Shown: in pieces, positions 25,484 to 35,216 of the stretch
How positions within the stretch are numbered: position 1 is the stretch's first letter
Layout: each line of letters starts with the position of its first letter
Assembly: GCA_023386955.1 (NCBI GenBank)
Contig: JAEWIS010000048.1
Coordinates: 124,001-188,000, forward strand
Length of the DNA: 64,000 bases
Reading direction: 5' to 3'
From: Bacillota bacterium
Lineage (GTDB): Bacteria > Bacillota > Bacilli > Paenibacillales > NBRC-103111
The notes under the pieces: model-generated
The model's database searches: none
What the model was told of the DNA's origin: nothing
Seen by the model: the letters and a program-made list of their open reading frames with translations, nothing else
Made by a program: the position numbers and the translations under genes

Positions 25484-25592
25484 ATCCAGTTCTTGCTGGG
25501 TAATCCCAATGTAAGCCAAGGTGACACTGGGAGAGGAGTGATTCAATAACTTTTGAATTCGGGTGATCTCGACGCCATTTTGATATGCATGT
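25484..25592 (-). pseudogene. Tyrosine recombinase/integrase C-terminal remnant
   Basis: The minus strand encodes HAYQNGVEITRIQKLLNHSS followed by PSVTLAYIGITQQELD. This is the C-terminal box of phage/ICE-type tyrosine recombinases, where the LLNHSS..T..YIGIT segment carries the catalytic Tyr. No N-terminal domain or catalytic Arg is left. Homology begins exactly where a MITE-like terminal sequence (GGGGCTGTCTTCAAAC) ends. It is a decayed mobile-element scar. Confidence 0.75.
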
Positions 25593-25608
25593 TTGAAGAC
25601 AGCCCCTA
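25590..25608 (-). repeat. Solo MITE terminal-repeat-like sequence
   Basis: TAGGGGCTGTCTTCAAAC on the minus strand nearly matches the ends of the MITE-like element at 25696-25860 and abuts the integrase remnant. It may be a leftover end from an earlier insertion or rearrangement. Confidence 0.5.
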
Positions 25609-25695
25609 GCCATACGAAAAAACAGAAGGGAATTCGATTCAAAATATCGAATTCGCTTCTTAATTTGGAATATACTCATTCAGGCCACACAACCC

Positions 25696-25860
25696 TAGGG
25701 CCTGTCTTCAAACCCGCTTAAGGGCACCTTTGCCCGTCTTTTCGCCCCTTGCTTCGTTACTTCCGCTTGACGTACCCCCGGTACGCCTTCGCGAAAGTGC
25801 CTTGCCATGAACGAAAATCCGGCCAAATCTGCTCCCCTCGGAGTTTGAAGACACACCCTA
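25696..25860. mobile_element. MITE-like element, about 163 bp, TA target duplication
   Basis: Terminal inverted repeats GGGCCTGTCTTCAAAC and GTTTGAAGACACACCC are flanked by TA on both sides, as expected for IS630/Tc1-mariner-type insertion. No transposase fits inside. A short minus-strand frame across it is not protein-like outside the element. It lies in the 25147-25944 gap, which otherwise holds an integrase scar and AT-rich sequence of no clear function (25200-25450). Confidence 0.65.
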
Positions 25861-25944
25861 AAAAAAGCTTGAGGGTGACGTAGGGTCACCTTATACAATA
25901 CATTCAGGCAGGCAAAAACGCCGCAATCATGGAGGAGCTTGCAT

Positions 25945-27216
25945 ATGCAGCCGCAAGGACTAAGAATGACAGCAGGCCAATTCGCCAAAAAAGCGGGGGT
26001 GACAATCCGGACAGTCCGCTTCTACGACAAGGTAGGTCTGCTGCCAGCGAGCCACAGAGCGGACAACGGCTACCGCTATTATGAAATGCAGGATCTGGCG
26101 CGCCTTCAGAGAATCCTGACCTTAAAATACATCGGTCTATCCATCGATGAGATTAAGAAGGTGATCCGCAGGGACGGGCAGGAGGAGGACTTACGGGAAT
26201 CCCTGCGGGTGCAGGATACCATTATCCGGCGCAAAATGGAGCATCTCCGCCTTGTCCGCAAGGCTGTTGCGGAAACACTCACGGAGCTGGAGGCACGTGA
26301 TGCGGAAAAGCCGGCAGATCTAGGCGAGTACCAAAACGGGCAATCTGAAGAAAAGAAGCTTGCCGGGAACAACGGGTTGTGGGAGCACTTCACCTCCATT
26401 ATCCGCGTCGTGACACAGGAGGAGCAATGGGTGGAGCAGTATCACAATGCATCCAATCTTCATACCCGAATCAGGCTGCATGACGGCTTCAGTGTCAATC
26501 CCTGCAGCTGGCACCAATGGCTGTTCGACTGCTTGGAGCTGCCTTCTTCCAGCCGCATTCTGGAATTGGGCTGCGGGGACGGGAGCCTATGGCAGCGTAA
26601 TATGGGCCGCATCCCGGAGCATTGGGACATTACGCTGACGGATTTCTCGGAAGGCATGCTGCAGGATGCCAAGGACCGGCTAACGGAAGATGGATCTCCC
26701 CGCTCCTTCCGCTTCATGCAGGCAGATGTGCGGGCCATTCCTTTTCCGGACGGCAGCTTCGATGCCGTGCTGGCCAATCACATGCTGTATCATGTCAACA
26801 ACAGACATGAGGCGCTGCAAGAAATATACCGGGTGCTAAAACCCGGAGGACGCTTCTATGCCTCCACCATAGGACGCAACCACTTAAGAGAAATGAAGGA
26901 GCTGCTGAGGGGCTTCAACCCGGAGCTGGTCCTCTCGGAGAAGGATTTTGCCGACGAGTTTGGACTGGAGAACGGTGGAGCACAGCTGGAGGCGGCGGGA
27001 TTCCGCCATATTGAACTTAAACGCTACGAGGATTCTCTTCGGATTACGGAGGCGGAGCCGCTGATTGCTTATATCTGTTCGACCACCGGAAATAGCAGAA
27101 GCGCACTATCCGGAAGCAGCCTGGATAAATTCAGAACCCGTGTGGAGAGTCTTCTGCACCGTAAGGGCTTCATTGGTATTACGAAGGATTCCGGACTGTT
27201 CACCGGATATAAATGA
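25945..27216 (+). CDS. MerR regulator fused to a SAM-dependent methyltransferase
   Basis: A 423-residue two-domain protein. Residues 8-75 are a MerR winged helix (TVRFYDKVGLLPASHRADNG), followed by a coiled coil (80-120). A linker joins it to a class I methyltransferase with motif I ILELGCGDGS at 205-214, TDFSEGML, ADVRAIPFPDGSFD and YRVLKPGGRFY. The MerR part probably senses a small molecule, perhaps the methyltransferase substrate or product. ATG 25945 lies seven bases after GGAGGAG. The sugar epimerase follows after 16 bp, indicating an operon. Confidence 0.88.
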   Translation: MQPQGLRMTAGQFAKKAGVTIRTVRFYDKVGLLPASHRADNGYRYYEMQDLARLQRILTLKYIGLSIDEIKKVIRRDGQEEDLRESLRVQDTIIRRKMEHLRLVRKAVAETLTELEARDAEKPADLGEYQNGQSEEKKLAGNNGLWEHFTSIIRVVTQEEQWVEQYHNASNLHTRIRLHDGFSVNPCSWHQWLFDCLELPSSSRILELGCGDGSLWQRNMGRIPEHWDITLTDFSEGMLQDAKDRLTEDGSPRSFRFMQADVRAIPFPDGSFDAVLANHMLYHVNNRHEALQEIYRVLKPGGRFYASTIGRNHLREMKELLRGFNPELVLSEKDFADEFGLENGGAQLEAAGFRHIELKRYEDSLRITEAEPLIAYICSTTGNSRSALSGSSLDKFRTRVESLLHRKGFIGITKDSGLFTGYK

Positions 27217-27232
27217 AGGGAGATGTCAATCC

Positions 27233-28162
27233 ATGAAAATACTAATTACAGGCGGGGCCGGCTTTATTGGCTCTCATGTGGCGGAGACATATTTGGCAGA
27301 GGGGCATGAGGTTGTTATTGTAGACGACTTAAGCACGGGACGGCGTGAGCAGCTTCCGGCGCAGGCTGTTTTTTACAAGCTGGATATCCGCTCAGACGGA
27401 ATGGATGCCATATTGGAAAAGGAACGGCCGGACGTGGTAAGCCACCATGCCGCCCAGAAGTCCATTCCCAAGTCTGTAGCAGATCCTCTCCATGATTCCG
27501 ATGTGAATATTACCGGGACACTTAGGCTCTTGAACTCCTGCGTCCGTTACGGGGTCAAGCGAGTCATCTTCGCTTCAACAGGCGGTGCTCTAGCCGGAGA
27601 TTCCGCGGCCATTCCTACACCGGAATCCGCTCACCCCATGCTTATGTCGCCTTATGCCGTAAGCAAGTACGCCATAGAGCAATATCTGCGTCTCTACCAG
27701 CTGAGCCACGGCTTGGAATTTATTGCACTGCGGTATGCCAATGTGTATGGGCCCCGCCAGATGCCGGACGGAGAATGCGGTGTTATTCCCATCTTCATGA
27801 GAAATGCTGCGGCAGGAATATCTTCAACTCTCTACAGCTACCCGGATATGCCTAAGGGGACAACAAGAGATTATGTGTATATCCGGGATGTATGCCGGGC
27901 TAACGTGTCAGCCTTGTCCTGTGAGGCCGGGCAGGTAGTGAATATCGGCAGCGGCCAGGAGCTGTTCATTGCGGATATCTATGAAGCGGTATGCCAAGCC
28001 ATGAAGCTAAGTCTGCCGCTTAAGAGAGCAGGCGTCCGTGCCGGTGATCTGCGCAGAAGTGCTCTGGACTGCTCCAAGGCAGCCAGCCTCCTCCATTGGT
28101 CGGCAGAAACGCAGCTCCCGGATGGACTTCAGGAAACCGCCGCATGGTTTTATGCCTCTTAG
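27233..28162 (+). CDS. NAD-dependent sugar epimerase/dehydratase (extended SDR)
   Basis: A 309-residue UDP-glucose 4-epimerase-like protein. GGAGFIGSH near residue 7 binds NAD, and the catalytic Tyr and Lys are in YAVSKYAIE. The usual Ser/Thr is in FASTGGAL, and RYANVYGPRQ is a family motif. It likely interconverts nucleotide sugars for surface polysaccharide. The ATG follows GGGAGATG, close behind the MerR-methyltransferase stop, so the two are co-transcribed. The exact sugar is unknown. Confidence 0.9.
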   Translation: MKILITGGAGFIGSHVAETYLAEGHEVVIVDDLSTGRREQLPAQAVFYKLDIRSDGMDAILEKERPDVVSHHAAQKSIPKSVADPLHDSDVNITGTLRLLNSCVRYGVKRVIFASTGGALAGDSAAIPTPESAHPMLMSPYAVSKYAIEQYLRLYQLSHGLEFIALRYANVYGPRQMPDGECGVIPIFMRNAAAGISSTLYSYPDMPKGTTRDYVYIRDVCRANVSALSCEAGQVVNIGSGQELFIADIYEAVCQAMKLSLPLKRAGVRAGDLRRSALDCSKAASLLHWSAETQLPDGLQETAAWFYAS

Positions 28163-28312
28163 AATCCGCCTTAAGTGGAAGAGAAACCGCCAGACATTCC
28201 GGCAGGAATGCCTGGTTTTCTTATGCCATGGTTTGCCCCGCGTCTGCGGTAATGATCTGCCCGGATGGTCTTCTGCTCCAGACCCCGGACCATTTGGAAC
28301 GCGTAAACCCTT

Positions 28313-28500
28313 TAACGGAATTAAGCGACGCTTAGACGGCGAAAACGCCCTCCGCGGTTTTCTAACGGAACTCTCCGACTCTTAGAGGCATGGTAGTGGG
28401 GGGAAATCAGACAAATTGAGCTGTAAGCGCCGCTGGGTTCCGTTACATTCCAAATCAGATGGATTTTGCCTGCTAAGAGCCGATGAGTTCCGTTACAGCA
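28313..28500. repeat. Intergenic repeat array, family A (two direct, two inverted units)
   Basis: The 28163-28569 gap between converging genes carries no gene. Direct units begin AACGGAATTAAG (28317) and TCTAACGGAACTC (28361); inverted units end GGGTTCCGTTACA (28435) and GAGTTCCGTTACA (28484). This is the same family as 14.6-14.8 kb. Confidence 0.7.
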
Positions 28501-28569
28501 ATGCGGCCCGTATGTCGCCCGCCTGTTGCCCGCCTGTTGCCCGTATGTCTCGCCCATATCGATGAGCGG

Positions 28570-29376
28570 TCAGCTCTTCATACCGATCCGGTTGCCGGAG
28601 CTGTAACGGGCCAGCCCTTTATAAAATACGGTGATGGCGCTTATTCCCAACAGTGCTGTCACCAGCAATAGACCGGCCAGAAAACCAGCCTCCGGCGTCC
28701 GCAGCAGACCGATGGGCATATAGCTGATGAATCCGGCCGGGATCACGGTGAAGAGCAGGATTCTGCCCATCCCCTTAAAAATATCCGTTGGATACGTGCT
28801 GAAGGTAACAAAACCGATGAAAAACTGGTAGCCCAAATTTTCGGCGTTGCCGATGTAGAAGGCCAGGGATTGCGTGAGGATGTGAAAAAAGGTGAACAGC
28901 AAAGTGGAAAAGAGGGCGGCTATTGCGAACCTCACGAACCCGGCAAGCGCGTGGTCGCCGAAGATCCCGTAGCACACCAGCCCGAACAGCAGGTCCCCGG
29001 CGGCCAGAAGGGACATCCGGTTAACCAGCACATTCAGCAGCACCGGCTTCGGCTGGATCAGATAGGCATCCAGGTCCCCTCCCGCCACCAGATTGGCAAT
29101 CCGCAGCGCATTGCCGAAGAGCACGTTGGAGATGCCGTAGCCGGTGGTGCTCACCGCCCACACCATCATCACATCATTCAAGGACCAGCCGTTCACCAGG
29201 GGAAACCGCTGGAAGTACATGGCCCAGAAGAAGAGGAACACCGCATTATTCAGCATCATCATCCCCGCCGTCAGGAAAAAGCTCATCCGGAACTCCATGG
29301 CGCCTGCCAGATTTAGCTTCCACGCTGTCAGGACAAAACCGTATTTGCGCATCAAGCCTTTACCCGCCGTTGACAT
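28570..29376 (-). CDS. ABC-2 family exporter permease 2
   Basis: A 268-residue membrane protein with six predicted helices. GGDLDAYLIQPKPVLLN after helix 2 is characteristic of the two-permease ABC-2 subgroup, whose second subunit has the equivalent VKSGGIGYLLCRPV. It overlaps the preceding permease gene by 17 bp. Related triads export antibiotics, viologens or lipids. Substrate unknown. Confidence 0.85.
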   Translation of the reverse strand: MSTAGKGLMRKYGFVLTAWKLNLAGAMEFRMSFFLTAGMMMLNNAVFLFFWAMYFQRFPLVNGWSLNDVMMVWAVSTTGYGISNVLFGNALRIANLVAGGDLDAYLIQPKPVLLNVLVNRMSLLAAGDLLFGLVCYGIFGDHALAGFVRFAIAALFSTLLFTFFHILTQSLAFYIGNAENLGYQFFIGFVTFSTYPTDIFKGMGRILLFTVIPAGFISYMPIGLLRTPEAGFLAGLLLVTALLGISAITVFYKGLARYSSGNRIGMKS

Positions 29377-30178
29377 TGAGACGTCTCACTCCCTTCCGGT
29401 ACACCACAAACAGGAGAGCACCGAATCCCCCGATCCATAACGCCTGAATACCCAGCATTTGCACCATACGCAAAGCATCGAACTGGATAGCTGATTTCAC
29501 CGGAAAATAAATCATAGTCTGGAAGGGCAGGAAGCGGCAGATGGTGCGGAAAGGCTCCGCAAACAGCTCCAGCGGCAGCAGCATACCCCCTATGGTAAAC
29601 AGCAGCTTATCATAAACAAACACCAGCCCCTGGATTTCCTCTACCCAAAATGCGCAAAGGGCCAGCAGCATCCGGATCATAAAGTTCAGCGTCGCTCCTC
29701 CGATCAGAACGGGAAGAAACCCCAGCCATCCCCAACCGAAGTCCGGCAGGCCAAACAGGAAAATGCCCAATGCGCCGCCTACCAGCAGGTTGGAGACAAG
29801 CCGCACCAGAAACTCTCCTGCGAATTCCGCATACCGGTAGCCTACATAGCTCACGGGGCGGCAGAGCAGATAACCGATGCCGCCGGATTTAACCTCCTCC
29901 TCCACTGTCACATGCAGCTTGGGCATAGCCATGGTCAAGGATTCGGAGAAAATCAGATACCAGATCAGCTCGTGGTAGCGGTATCCGCCGATGACCGTTT
30001 CGCCCGAGCCTTCATAGGTCACGCTCCACAGCTGGGTAAACACATAGAGGATCAGGAGCAGAAAAAGGGTGCGGATAAACAGGTCGGCGGCATACATGAG
30101 CTGGTTCTTCACGGTAATTTTGCCGATGGCTCCATATTTCCCCCAGCCGGACTTGCCCCATCTGAACACAAATTGCAC
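29360..30178 (-). CDS. ABC-2 family exporter permease 1
   Basis: A 272-residue polytopic protein, partner of the permease downstream. EEEVKSGGIGYLLCRPVSY is the conserved loop of this subgroup. The start is GTG at 30178 behind GGGGGGAG, two bases after the ATPase stop. It ends with a basic tail (RKGVRRLNVNGG). Confidence 0.85.
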   Translation of the reverse strand: MQFVFRWGKSGWGKYGAIGKITVKNQLMYAADLFIRTLFLLLILYVFTQLWSVTYEGSGETVIGGYRYHELIWYLIFSESLTMAMPKLHVTVEEEVKSGGIGYLLCRPVSYVGYRYAEFAGEFLVRLVSNLLVGGALGIFLFGLPDFGWGWLGFLPVLIGGATLNFMIRMLLALCAFWVEEIQGLVFVYDKLLFTIGGMLLPLELFAEPFRTICRFLPFQTMIYFPVKSAIQFDALRMVQMLGIQALWIGGFGALLFVVYRKGVRRLNVNGG

Positions 30179-30180
30179 GG

Positions 30181-31212
30181 CTAACTCCCCCCTGCGAGAG
30201 GTGCGGAATCCGCAGGTCGGTCCGCCACCCGTTCTGTCCGTTCATAAATTTTGGCGATGATCTCCTCCATGGGCGGGTCCTCAATGGTGACGTCTCCAAT
30301 CTTGCAGCACGCCACCAACTGGCCCAGCACCTCCTCCATCCCGATGACCGAGGTATCCACGTTGAGCTTGAGCCCGTTAGCCGTTTGCTTCAGAATCCGC
30401 ACGCCCGGCAGCGGCGGCAGAACGCAGACCTCGCGCAGCCGCAGCTCGATGGTTTTGTAGGTGAGATATTCCCGTTTCATCCGGGATACACGCTCATCCA
30501 GAATGATCTCCCCGTGATTGATGACGATGGCCCGTTTGCACAGCTGCTCGATGTCTCCGGCATCATGGGAGGTCAGGAACAGGGTGGTGCCCTCCTCCCG
30601 GTTCATCTCCAGAATCAGCTCGCGGATTTTCTGCTTGACAATTACATCCAGACCAATGGTCGGCTCATCCAAAAAAACAACCCGGGGCCGGTGCAAAAGC
30701 GCGGCCACAATTTCACAGCGCATCCGCTCCCCAAGAGACAGTCGGCGTACGGGAGTGTTCAGGTATGGCGTAATTTCGAAGCGCTCCGCCAGCTCGTCGC
30801 GGCGGCGGATGAAGTCGGCCTTCGGCAGCTCATAGATGCTTCCCAACAGCTCAAAGGAATCCACCGGGGGCAGATGGTACCATAGCTGGGATTTCTGACC
30901 GAAGACCGAACCCACCAGGAATCCCAACCGGCGCCGCTCCTCCCAGGGACAAAGGCCCAGCACCTCCGCCGTACCCGCTGTGGGATGGAGGATGCCCGTC
31001 AGCATCTTGATGGTGGTGGATTTGCCCGCTCCGTTTGGCCCCATAAAGGCCAGAATCTCCCCTTCCTCCACCTGGAAGCCGATGGGCTTCACCGCCAGCT
31101 TCTCTTTGTACACCGGCCGGAACAGCGCCTCTGCGCTTCCTCTTAAGCCGGCCCGTTTTTCCTTCACCCGGAACGTCTTCTGCAGCCTCTCCACCCGTAT
31201 TGCCGCCGCCAT
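30181..31212 (-). CDS. ABC exporter ATP-binding protein (NatA/DrrA-like)
   Basis: A 343-residue ATPase. Walker A MGPNGAGKST is at about 57-66, signature RLSLGERMR near 165, Walker B VVFLDEP near 187, and the H-loop is TSHD. Its N-terminal 40 residues (GLRGSAEALFRPVYKEK) form the extension seen in this exporter subgroup. The ATG at 31212 follows GGAGGGTG; codons upstream to 31401 cross a terminator and are not coding. It is the first gene of a three-gene operon. Confidence 0.9.
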   Translation of the reverse strand: MAAAIRVERLQKTFRVKEKRAGLRGSAEALFRPVYKEKLAVKPIGFQVEEGEILAFMGPNGAGKSTTIKMLTGILHPTAGTAEVLGLCPWEERRRLGFLVGSVFGQKSQLWYHLPPVDSFELLGSIYELPKADFIRRRDELAERFEITPYLNTPVRRLSLGERMRCEIVAALLHRPRVVFLDEPTIGLDVIVKQKIRELILEMNREEGTTLFLTSHDAGDIEQLCKRAIVINHGEIILDERVSRMKREYLTYKTIELRLREVCVLPPLPGVRILKQTANGLKLNVDTSVIGMEEVLGQLVACCKIGDVTIEDPPMEEIIAKIYERTERVADRPADSAPLAGGS

Positions 31213-31253
31213 TTGCCACACCCTCCTTTGAGATCTATCTGTCTTCCAGATAC

Positions 31254-31306
31254 GAAAAAAAAGACCTGGCAAGCCCGTTGAAACGGAACTTGCCGAAGGT
31301 CTTTTA
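31254..31306 (-). terminator. Terminator after ahpF
   Basis: AAAGACC and CTTGCC pair across the hairpin (GACCTGGCAAG with CTTGCCGAAGGTC) and end in eight T on the minus strand. Confidence 0.8.
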
Positions 31307-31481
31307 TCCCTACGGTGTTGCGCATATGGTATGGTACGCGCCGGCCTCGCTCGGTTCGGCGGCTGCACACAGCAGCCCCGGCTCCCTAGAAGCCCTTCCA
31401 ATTATTGTTCCCCATGATAGCACAGGGGCAAGCCGGCTGACAAGAACAATTTACATGGTTTGTCAGGTCGCCTGCCTGCTG

Positions 31482-33014
31482 CTAATTGCGGATCAGATAA
31501 TCGAAGGCGCCCAAGGCCGCAGTAGCGCCGGAGCCCATGGAAATGATGATCTGCTTGTAGGCACTGTTGGTGCAATCCCCGGCCGCAAATACACCAGGCA
31601 CATTGGTTGCACCGTGGCGGTCCACTACGATCTCGCCGAAGCGGGTACGTTCAACGGTATCCTCCAGCCACTCGGTGTTGGGCACCAGACCGATCTGGAC
31701 GAATACACCCTCCAGCTCGATGTGCTGCTCCTCCCCGCTGTCGCGCATCAGGTACGTGAGTCCGTTCACCTTGTTGTCGCCGGTGATTTCCTTGGTCTGC
31801 ACGTTCTTCAGCACCGTCACGTTGGGCAGGCTGTAAAGCCGCTTCTGGAGTACCTCATCGGCCTTCAGCTCCGGCATAAACTCCAGAACCGTCACATGCT
31901 TCACAACACCGGCCAAATCAATAGCTGCCTCAATGCCGGAGTTGCCTCCGCCGATTACGGCCACATGTTTGCCGGCAAACAGAGGTCCGTCACAGTGGGG
32001 GCAATAAGCCACACCCTTGTTCTTGAACTCGGCTTCCCCGGGGACACCGGTGTTGCGCCAGCGGGCGCCGGTGGAAAGAATGACGGTTTTGCTTTTGAGC
32101 ACGGCACCGCTCTCCAGCTCCACCTCAATATAGTCCTTCTTGTCCAAATGTCTGACCCGTTGGGCCTTCATCACATCAATGGGGTATTCACTCACATGCG
32201 CCTCCAGGCTGGCAGCCAGCTTGGGGCCTTCCGTGTAGGTCATGCTGATGAAATTTTCGATGCCCAGAGTATCCAGCACCTGGCCGCCGAAGCGTTCGGC
32301 CACAATGCCGGTGCGGATGCCCTTACGGGCCGCATAGATGGCTGCGCTGGCGCCGGCGGGACCGCCGCCTACAACCAGAACATCGTAGGGCTCCTTGGCA
32401 GACAGCTGGCTGGTATCCTGTCCGCTGCCCAGCTTGCCCAGGATCTCCTCCAGAGAGGTGCGTCCGCTGTTGAAGAACTCGCCGTTTAAGAACACGGCGG
32501 GCACGCCCATAATTTCCTTCTTCTCCACCTCGTTCTTGAACACACCGCCGTCAATCATGGTATGGGTAATGCCCGGATTGAGCACGCTCATCACGTTCAG
32601 AGCCTGTACCACGTCAGGACAGTTATGGCAGGTCAAGCTGACATAGGTTTCAAAATGGTATTCGCCCTTAATGGCTTTGATCTGCTGGATGACAGCATCC
32701 TCCACCTTGGGGGCTCTCCCGCTTACCTGCAGGAGCGCCAACACCAGGGAGGTGAATTCATGACCCAGCGGAACGCCGGCAAACACGATCCCGCTATCCC
32801 CCGCTCCTGCGCGGTTAACGCTGAAGCTGGGGGTTCTGGCCAAGGCGGTTTTCTCCACCTTGATCCGGGGCGACATACCGGCGATTTCCTCAACGAGGGC
32901 CAGCATCTCGGCCGAAGCAGCATCCGCTCCTGCGCTTACTTGAAGGAGGAGATCCCCTTCCAGAAGCTGCAGGTATTGGGCAAGCTGCGCTTTAATATCG
33001 GCTTCTAAGGCCAT
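31482..33014 (-). CDS. ahpF: Alkyl hydroperoxide reductase subunit F
   Basis: A 510-residue NADH:disulfide flavoenzyme that recycles AhpC. The N-terminal thioredoxin-like domains carry the redox CHNC (Cys129, Cys132). The thioredoxin-reductase part has FAD-binding [12 protein letters not shown] near 213, the redox CPHC near 345, and NAD-binding [12 protein letters not shown]. Length matches the family. It lies 13 bp downstream of ahpC on the same strand. Confidence 0.96.
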   Translation of the reverse strand: MALEADIKAQLAQYLQLLEGDLLLQVSAGADAASAEMLALVEEIAGMSPRIKVEKTALARTPSFSVNRAGAGDSGIVFAGVPLGHEFTSLVLALLQVSGRAPKVEDAVIQQIKAIKGEYHFETYVSLTCHNCPDVVQALNVMSVLNPGITHTMIDGGVFKNEVEKKEIMGVPAVFLNGEFFNSGRTSLEEILGKLGSGQDTSQLSAKEPYDVLVVGGGPAGASAAIYAARKGIRTGIVAERFGGQVLDTLGIENFISMTYTEGPKLAASLEAHVSEYPIDVMKAQRVRHLDKKDYIEVELESGAVLKSKTVILSTGARWRNTGVPGEAEFKNKGVAYCPHCDGPLFAGKHVAVIGGGNSGIEAAIDLAGVVKHVTVLEFMPELKADEVLQKRLYSLPNVTVLKNVQTKEITGDNKVNGLTYLMRDSGEEQHIELEGVFVQIGLVPNTEWLEDTVERTRFGEIVVDRHGATNVPGVFAAGDCTNSAYKQIIISMGSGATAALGAFDYLIRN

Positions 33015-33027
33015 TATTCTCAGCCCC

Positions 33028-33591
33028 TTAAATTTTTCCTACGAGATCAAGGCTCGGCTTCAGCGTTTCGCCGCCTTCTTGCCACTTGGCAGGGCAAACC
33101 TCACCCGGGTGATTGCGCACATATTGGGCCGCCTTGATTTTGCTGACGACGATGCTTGCGTCACGGCCGATGCCGCCGGCATTGATTTCAACGGACTGGA
33201 TCACGCCGTCCGGGTCGATAATGAAGGTGCCGCGGTCAGCCAGGCCGCTGACTTCGTCCAACACATCGAAGTTGCGGGAGATGGTGTGGGACGGGTCACC
33301 GATCATGGTGTAGGTGATTTTGCCGATAGCATCGGAGGTATCATGCCAAGCCTTGTGGGTGAAGTGGGTGTCCGTGGAAACGGAATATACCTCAACTCCA
33401 AGTCCCTTCAGGGCTTCGTATTGATTCTGCAGGTCCTCCAGCTCAGTGGGGCAAACAAAGGTAAAGTCTGCCGGATAGAAGCAAACTACACTCCATTTTC
33501 CTTTGAAATCCTCTTGGGAAACATCGACGAAATTGCCGTTGCGGAAAGCGGACGCTTGAAACGGGAGCACTTCTTTTCCAATCAGAGACAT
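33028..33591 (-). CDS. ahpC: Alkyl hydroperoxide reductase subunit C (2-Cys peroxiredoxin)
   Basis: A 187-residue peroxiredoxin. The peroxidatic Cys47 is in FTFVCPTE, and the resolving Cys near 166 in GEVCPAKW. It reduces H2O2 and organic peroxides using electrons from AhpF. The operon ahpC-ahpF follows a 164-bp gap with a TATAAT on the minus strand at 33629-33634. A clear PerR box was not found. Confidence 0.97.
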   Translation of the reverse strand: MSLIGKEVLPFQASAFRNGNFVDVSQEDFKGKWSVVCFYPADFTFVCPTELEDLQNQYEALKGLGVEVYSVSTDTHFTHKAWHDTSDAIGKITYTMIGDPSHTISRNFDVLDEVSGLADRGTFIIDPDGVIQSVEINAGGIGRDASIVVSKIKAAQYVRNHPGEVCPAKWQEGGETLKPSLDLVGKI

Positions 33592-33755
33592 ACTGTAATT
33601 CCCTCCTAAGGTTTATATTTACTTTCTTATTATAACGCTTTGACGAAGAATTTCATGCGAACCGGGCTACATGACTAAGAATATCACTGTTTTTCTTCCG
33701 AATCATGAAGGTGGGATGAAGATAGCATGAATATCGTGTGAATAAATGAAATCCG

Positions 33756-35174
33756 TTACCCCTGCTCCTCCAAAAAGCGCGCTCCCGCAATCCCCGGTGA
33801 TGTCATCTGGTACGGGTCAAGGATCTCTTCCAGCTCCTCCGGCGAAAGCAGATGCTTCTCCGTGATGATTTCCTTGACGGTACGGCCGGACTTCATCGCT
33901 TCCTTCACCAGCTGGGCGGCCACCTCATAACCCAGATGGGGGTTCAAGGCCGTAATAACGCCGAAGCTCTGTTCCACATAGCGGCGGCAGCCCTCCCGGT
34001 TGGCCTCCATTCCTTCCAGAGCGAATTCCCGGAAGGCGTCCAGACCGCGTGTCATGATCTGGAGGGACTGCAGCAGATTGAAGGCAATTACCGGTCCCAT
34101 GACATTCAATTCGAACTGGCCCGCCTCACAGGCCACACAGATGGTATGATCGTTGCCCATCACCTGGAAGGCCACCTGGTTCATGACCTCCGCCATCACC
34201 GGATTCACCTTGCCGGGCATGATCGAGGAGCCGGGCTGGCGCGCTGGCAGCAGGAGCTCATACAGGCCTACCCGGGGCCCGGAGGCCATCAGGCGGATGT
34301 CGTTGCAGATTTTGGACAGGTTCACGGCGCAGACCTTGAGGGCTGCGGACAGCTCCGTATAGGCATCCGTATTCTGGGTGGCATCCACCAGGTCGGCGGC
34401 GGGATGAACGGGAAGCCCCAACTGCTCGGACAGGAATTCCGAAACTCTGGCGATATATTCCGGCTTGGCGTTAAGCCCGGTGCCTACGGCAGTGGCGCCC
34501 ATGTTCACAGTAAGAAGCTCGGCGCCGGCTCGGCGGATGCGCTCCCGGTCCCGCTCCAGGACGGCGGCATAAGCCGCGAATTCCTGGCCCATGCGGATGG
34601 GCACCGCATCCTGGAGATGGGTGCGTCCCATTTTGATTACATCGTCAAAGGACTTGGCCTTCTCCCGAATTTCGGCTGTGGTCCGGTCCATCGCCCCCAG
34701 CAGCTCCTGGGACAGCCAGTAGGAGGCGATCCGCAGAGCGGTGGGAATGTCGTCATTGGTGGATTGGGACATGTTCACATGGTTATTGGGACTGCAGTGG
34801 AAGTATTCCCCCTTCTGCTTGCCCAACAGCTCCAGGGCACGGTTGGCCAGAACCTCATTCATATTCATATTGATGGAGGTGCCTGCGCCCCCTTGAATGG
34901 AATCCACAATAAACTCCCGGTCCAGCTTTCCCTCCGCCGTTTCCTCGGCCGCCTGGACAATGGCCTCGCCCACTCTGCGGTTCAACAGATGCGCCTCCAT
35001 GTTGGCGCGGGCCGCTGCCTTTTTTACCTCGGCCAGTGCCTTCACCAGCGTCCGGTGCACAGGCACTCCTGTAATGGGGAAGTTCTCCACCGCCCGCATG
35101 GTCTGGATGCCGTAATAGGCTTCGGCGGGAACCTGCTTTTCTCCAAGAAAATCCTTCTCCGTACGGGTTTCCAT
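33756..35174 (-). CDS. aspA: Aspartate ammonia-lyase
   Basis: A 472-residue member of the fumarase/aspartase superfamily that deaminates aspartate to fumarate. The signature loop GSSIMPGKVNP carries the catalytic Ser; SPNNHVNMSQSTND and GRTHLQDAVPI are active-site segments. The TRTEKDFLGEKQVP start separates it from fumarase. It lies 42 bp after the malic enzyme gene on the same strand, so the two probably form an operon for C4-acid use. Confidence 0.94.
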   Translation of the reverse strand: METRTEKDFLGEKQVPAEAYYGIQTMRAVENFPITGVPVHRTLVKALAEVKKAAARANMEAHLLNRRVGEAIVQAAEETAEGKLDREFIVDSIQGGAGTSINMNMNEVLANRALELLGKQKGEYFHCSPNNHVNMSQSTNDDIPTALRIASYWLSQELLGAMDRTTAEIREKAKSFDDVIKMGRTHLQDAVPIRMGQEFAAYAAVLERDRERIRRAGAELLTVNMGATAVGTGLNAKPEYIARVSEFLSEQLGLPVHPAADLVDATQNTDAYTELSAALKVCAVNLSKICNDIRLMASGPRVGLYELLLPARQPGSSIMPGKVNPVMAEVMNQVAFQVMGNDHTICVACEAGQFELNVMGPVIAFNLLQSLQIMTRGLDAFREFALEGMEANREGCRRYVEQSFGVITALNPHLGYEVAAQLVKEAMKSGRTVKEIITEKHLLSPEELEEILDPYQMTSPGIAGARFLEEQG

Positions 35175-35216
35175 AGGGCTGTCTCCTTTATGTCGTTGCG
35201 TTTCTTTCGTTGAAAT

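Noticed and set aside
25218..25679. A 153-codon minus-strand frame
   Set aside because: It crosses the integrase remnant in another frame and has no recognised homology or binding site.
25695..25988. A 97-codon minus-strand frame across the MITE
   Set aside because: Its sequence is a translation of the MITE and of the MerR-methyltransferase start region; not a gene.
33592..33755. PerR box at ahpC
   Set aside because: The TTATAATAAGAAAGTAA stretch shares only part of the TTATAATNATTATAA consensus; too weak to call.
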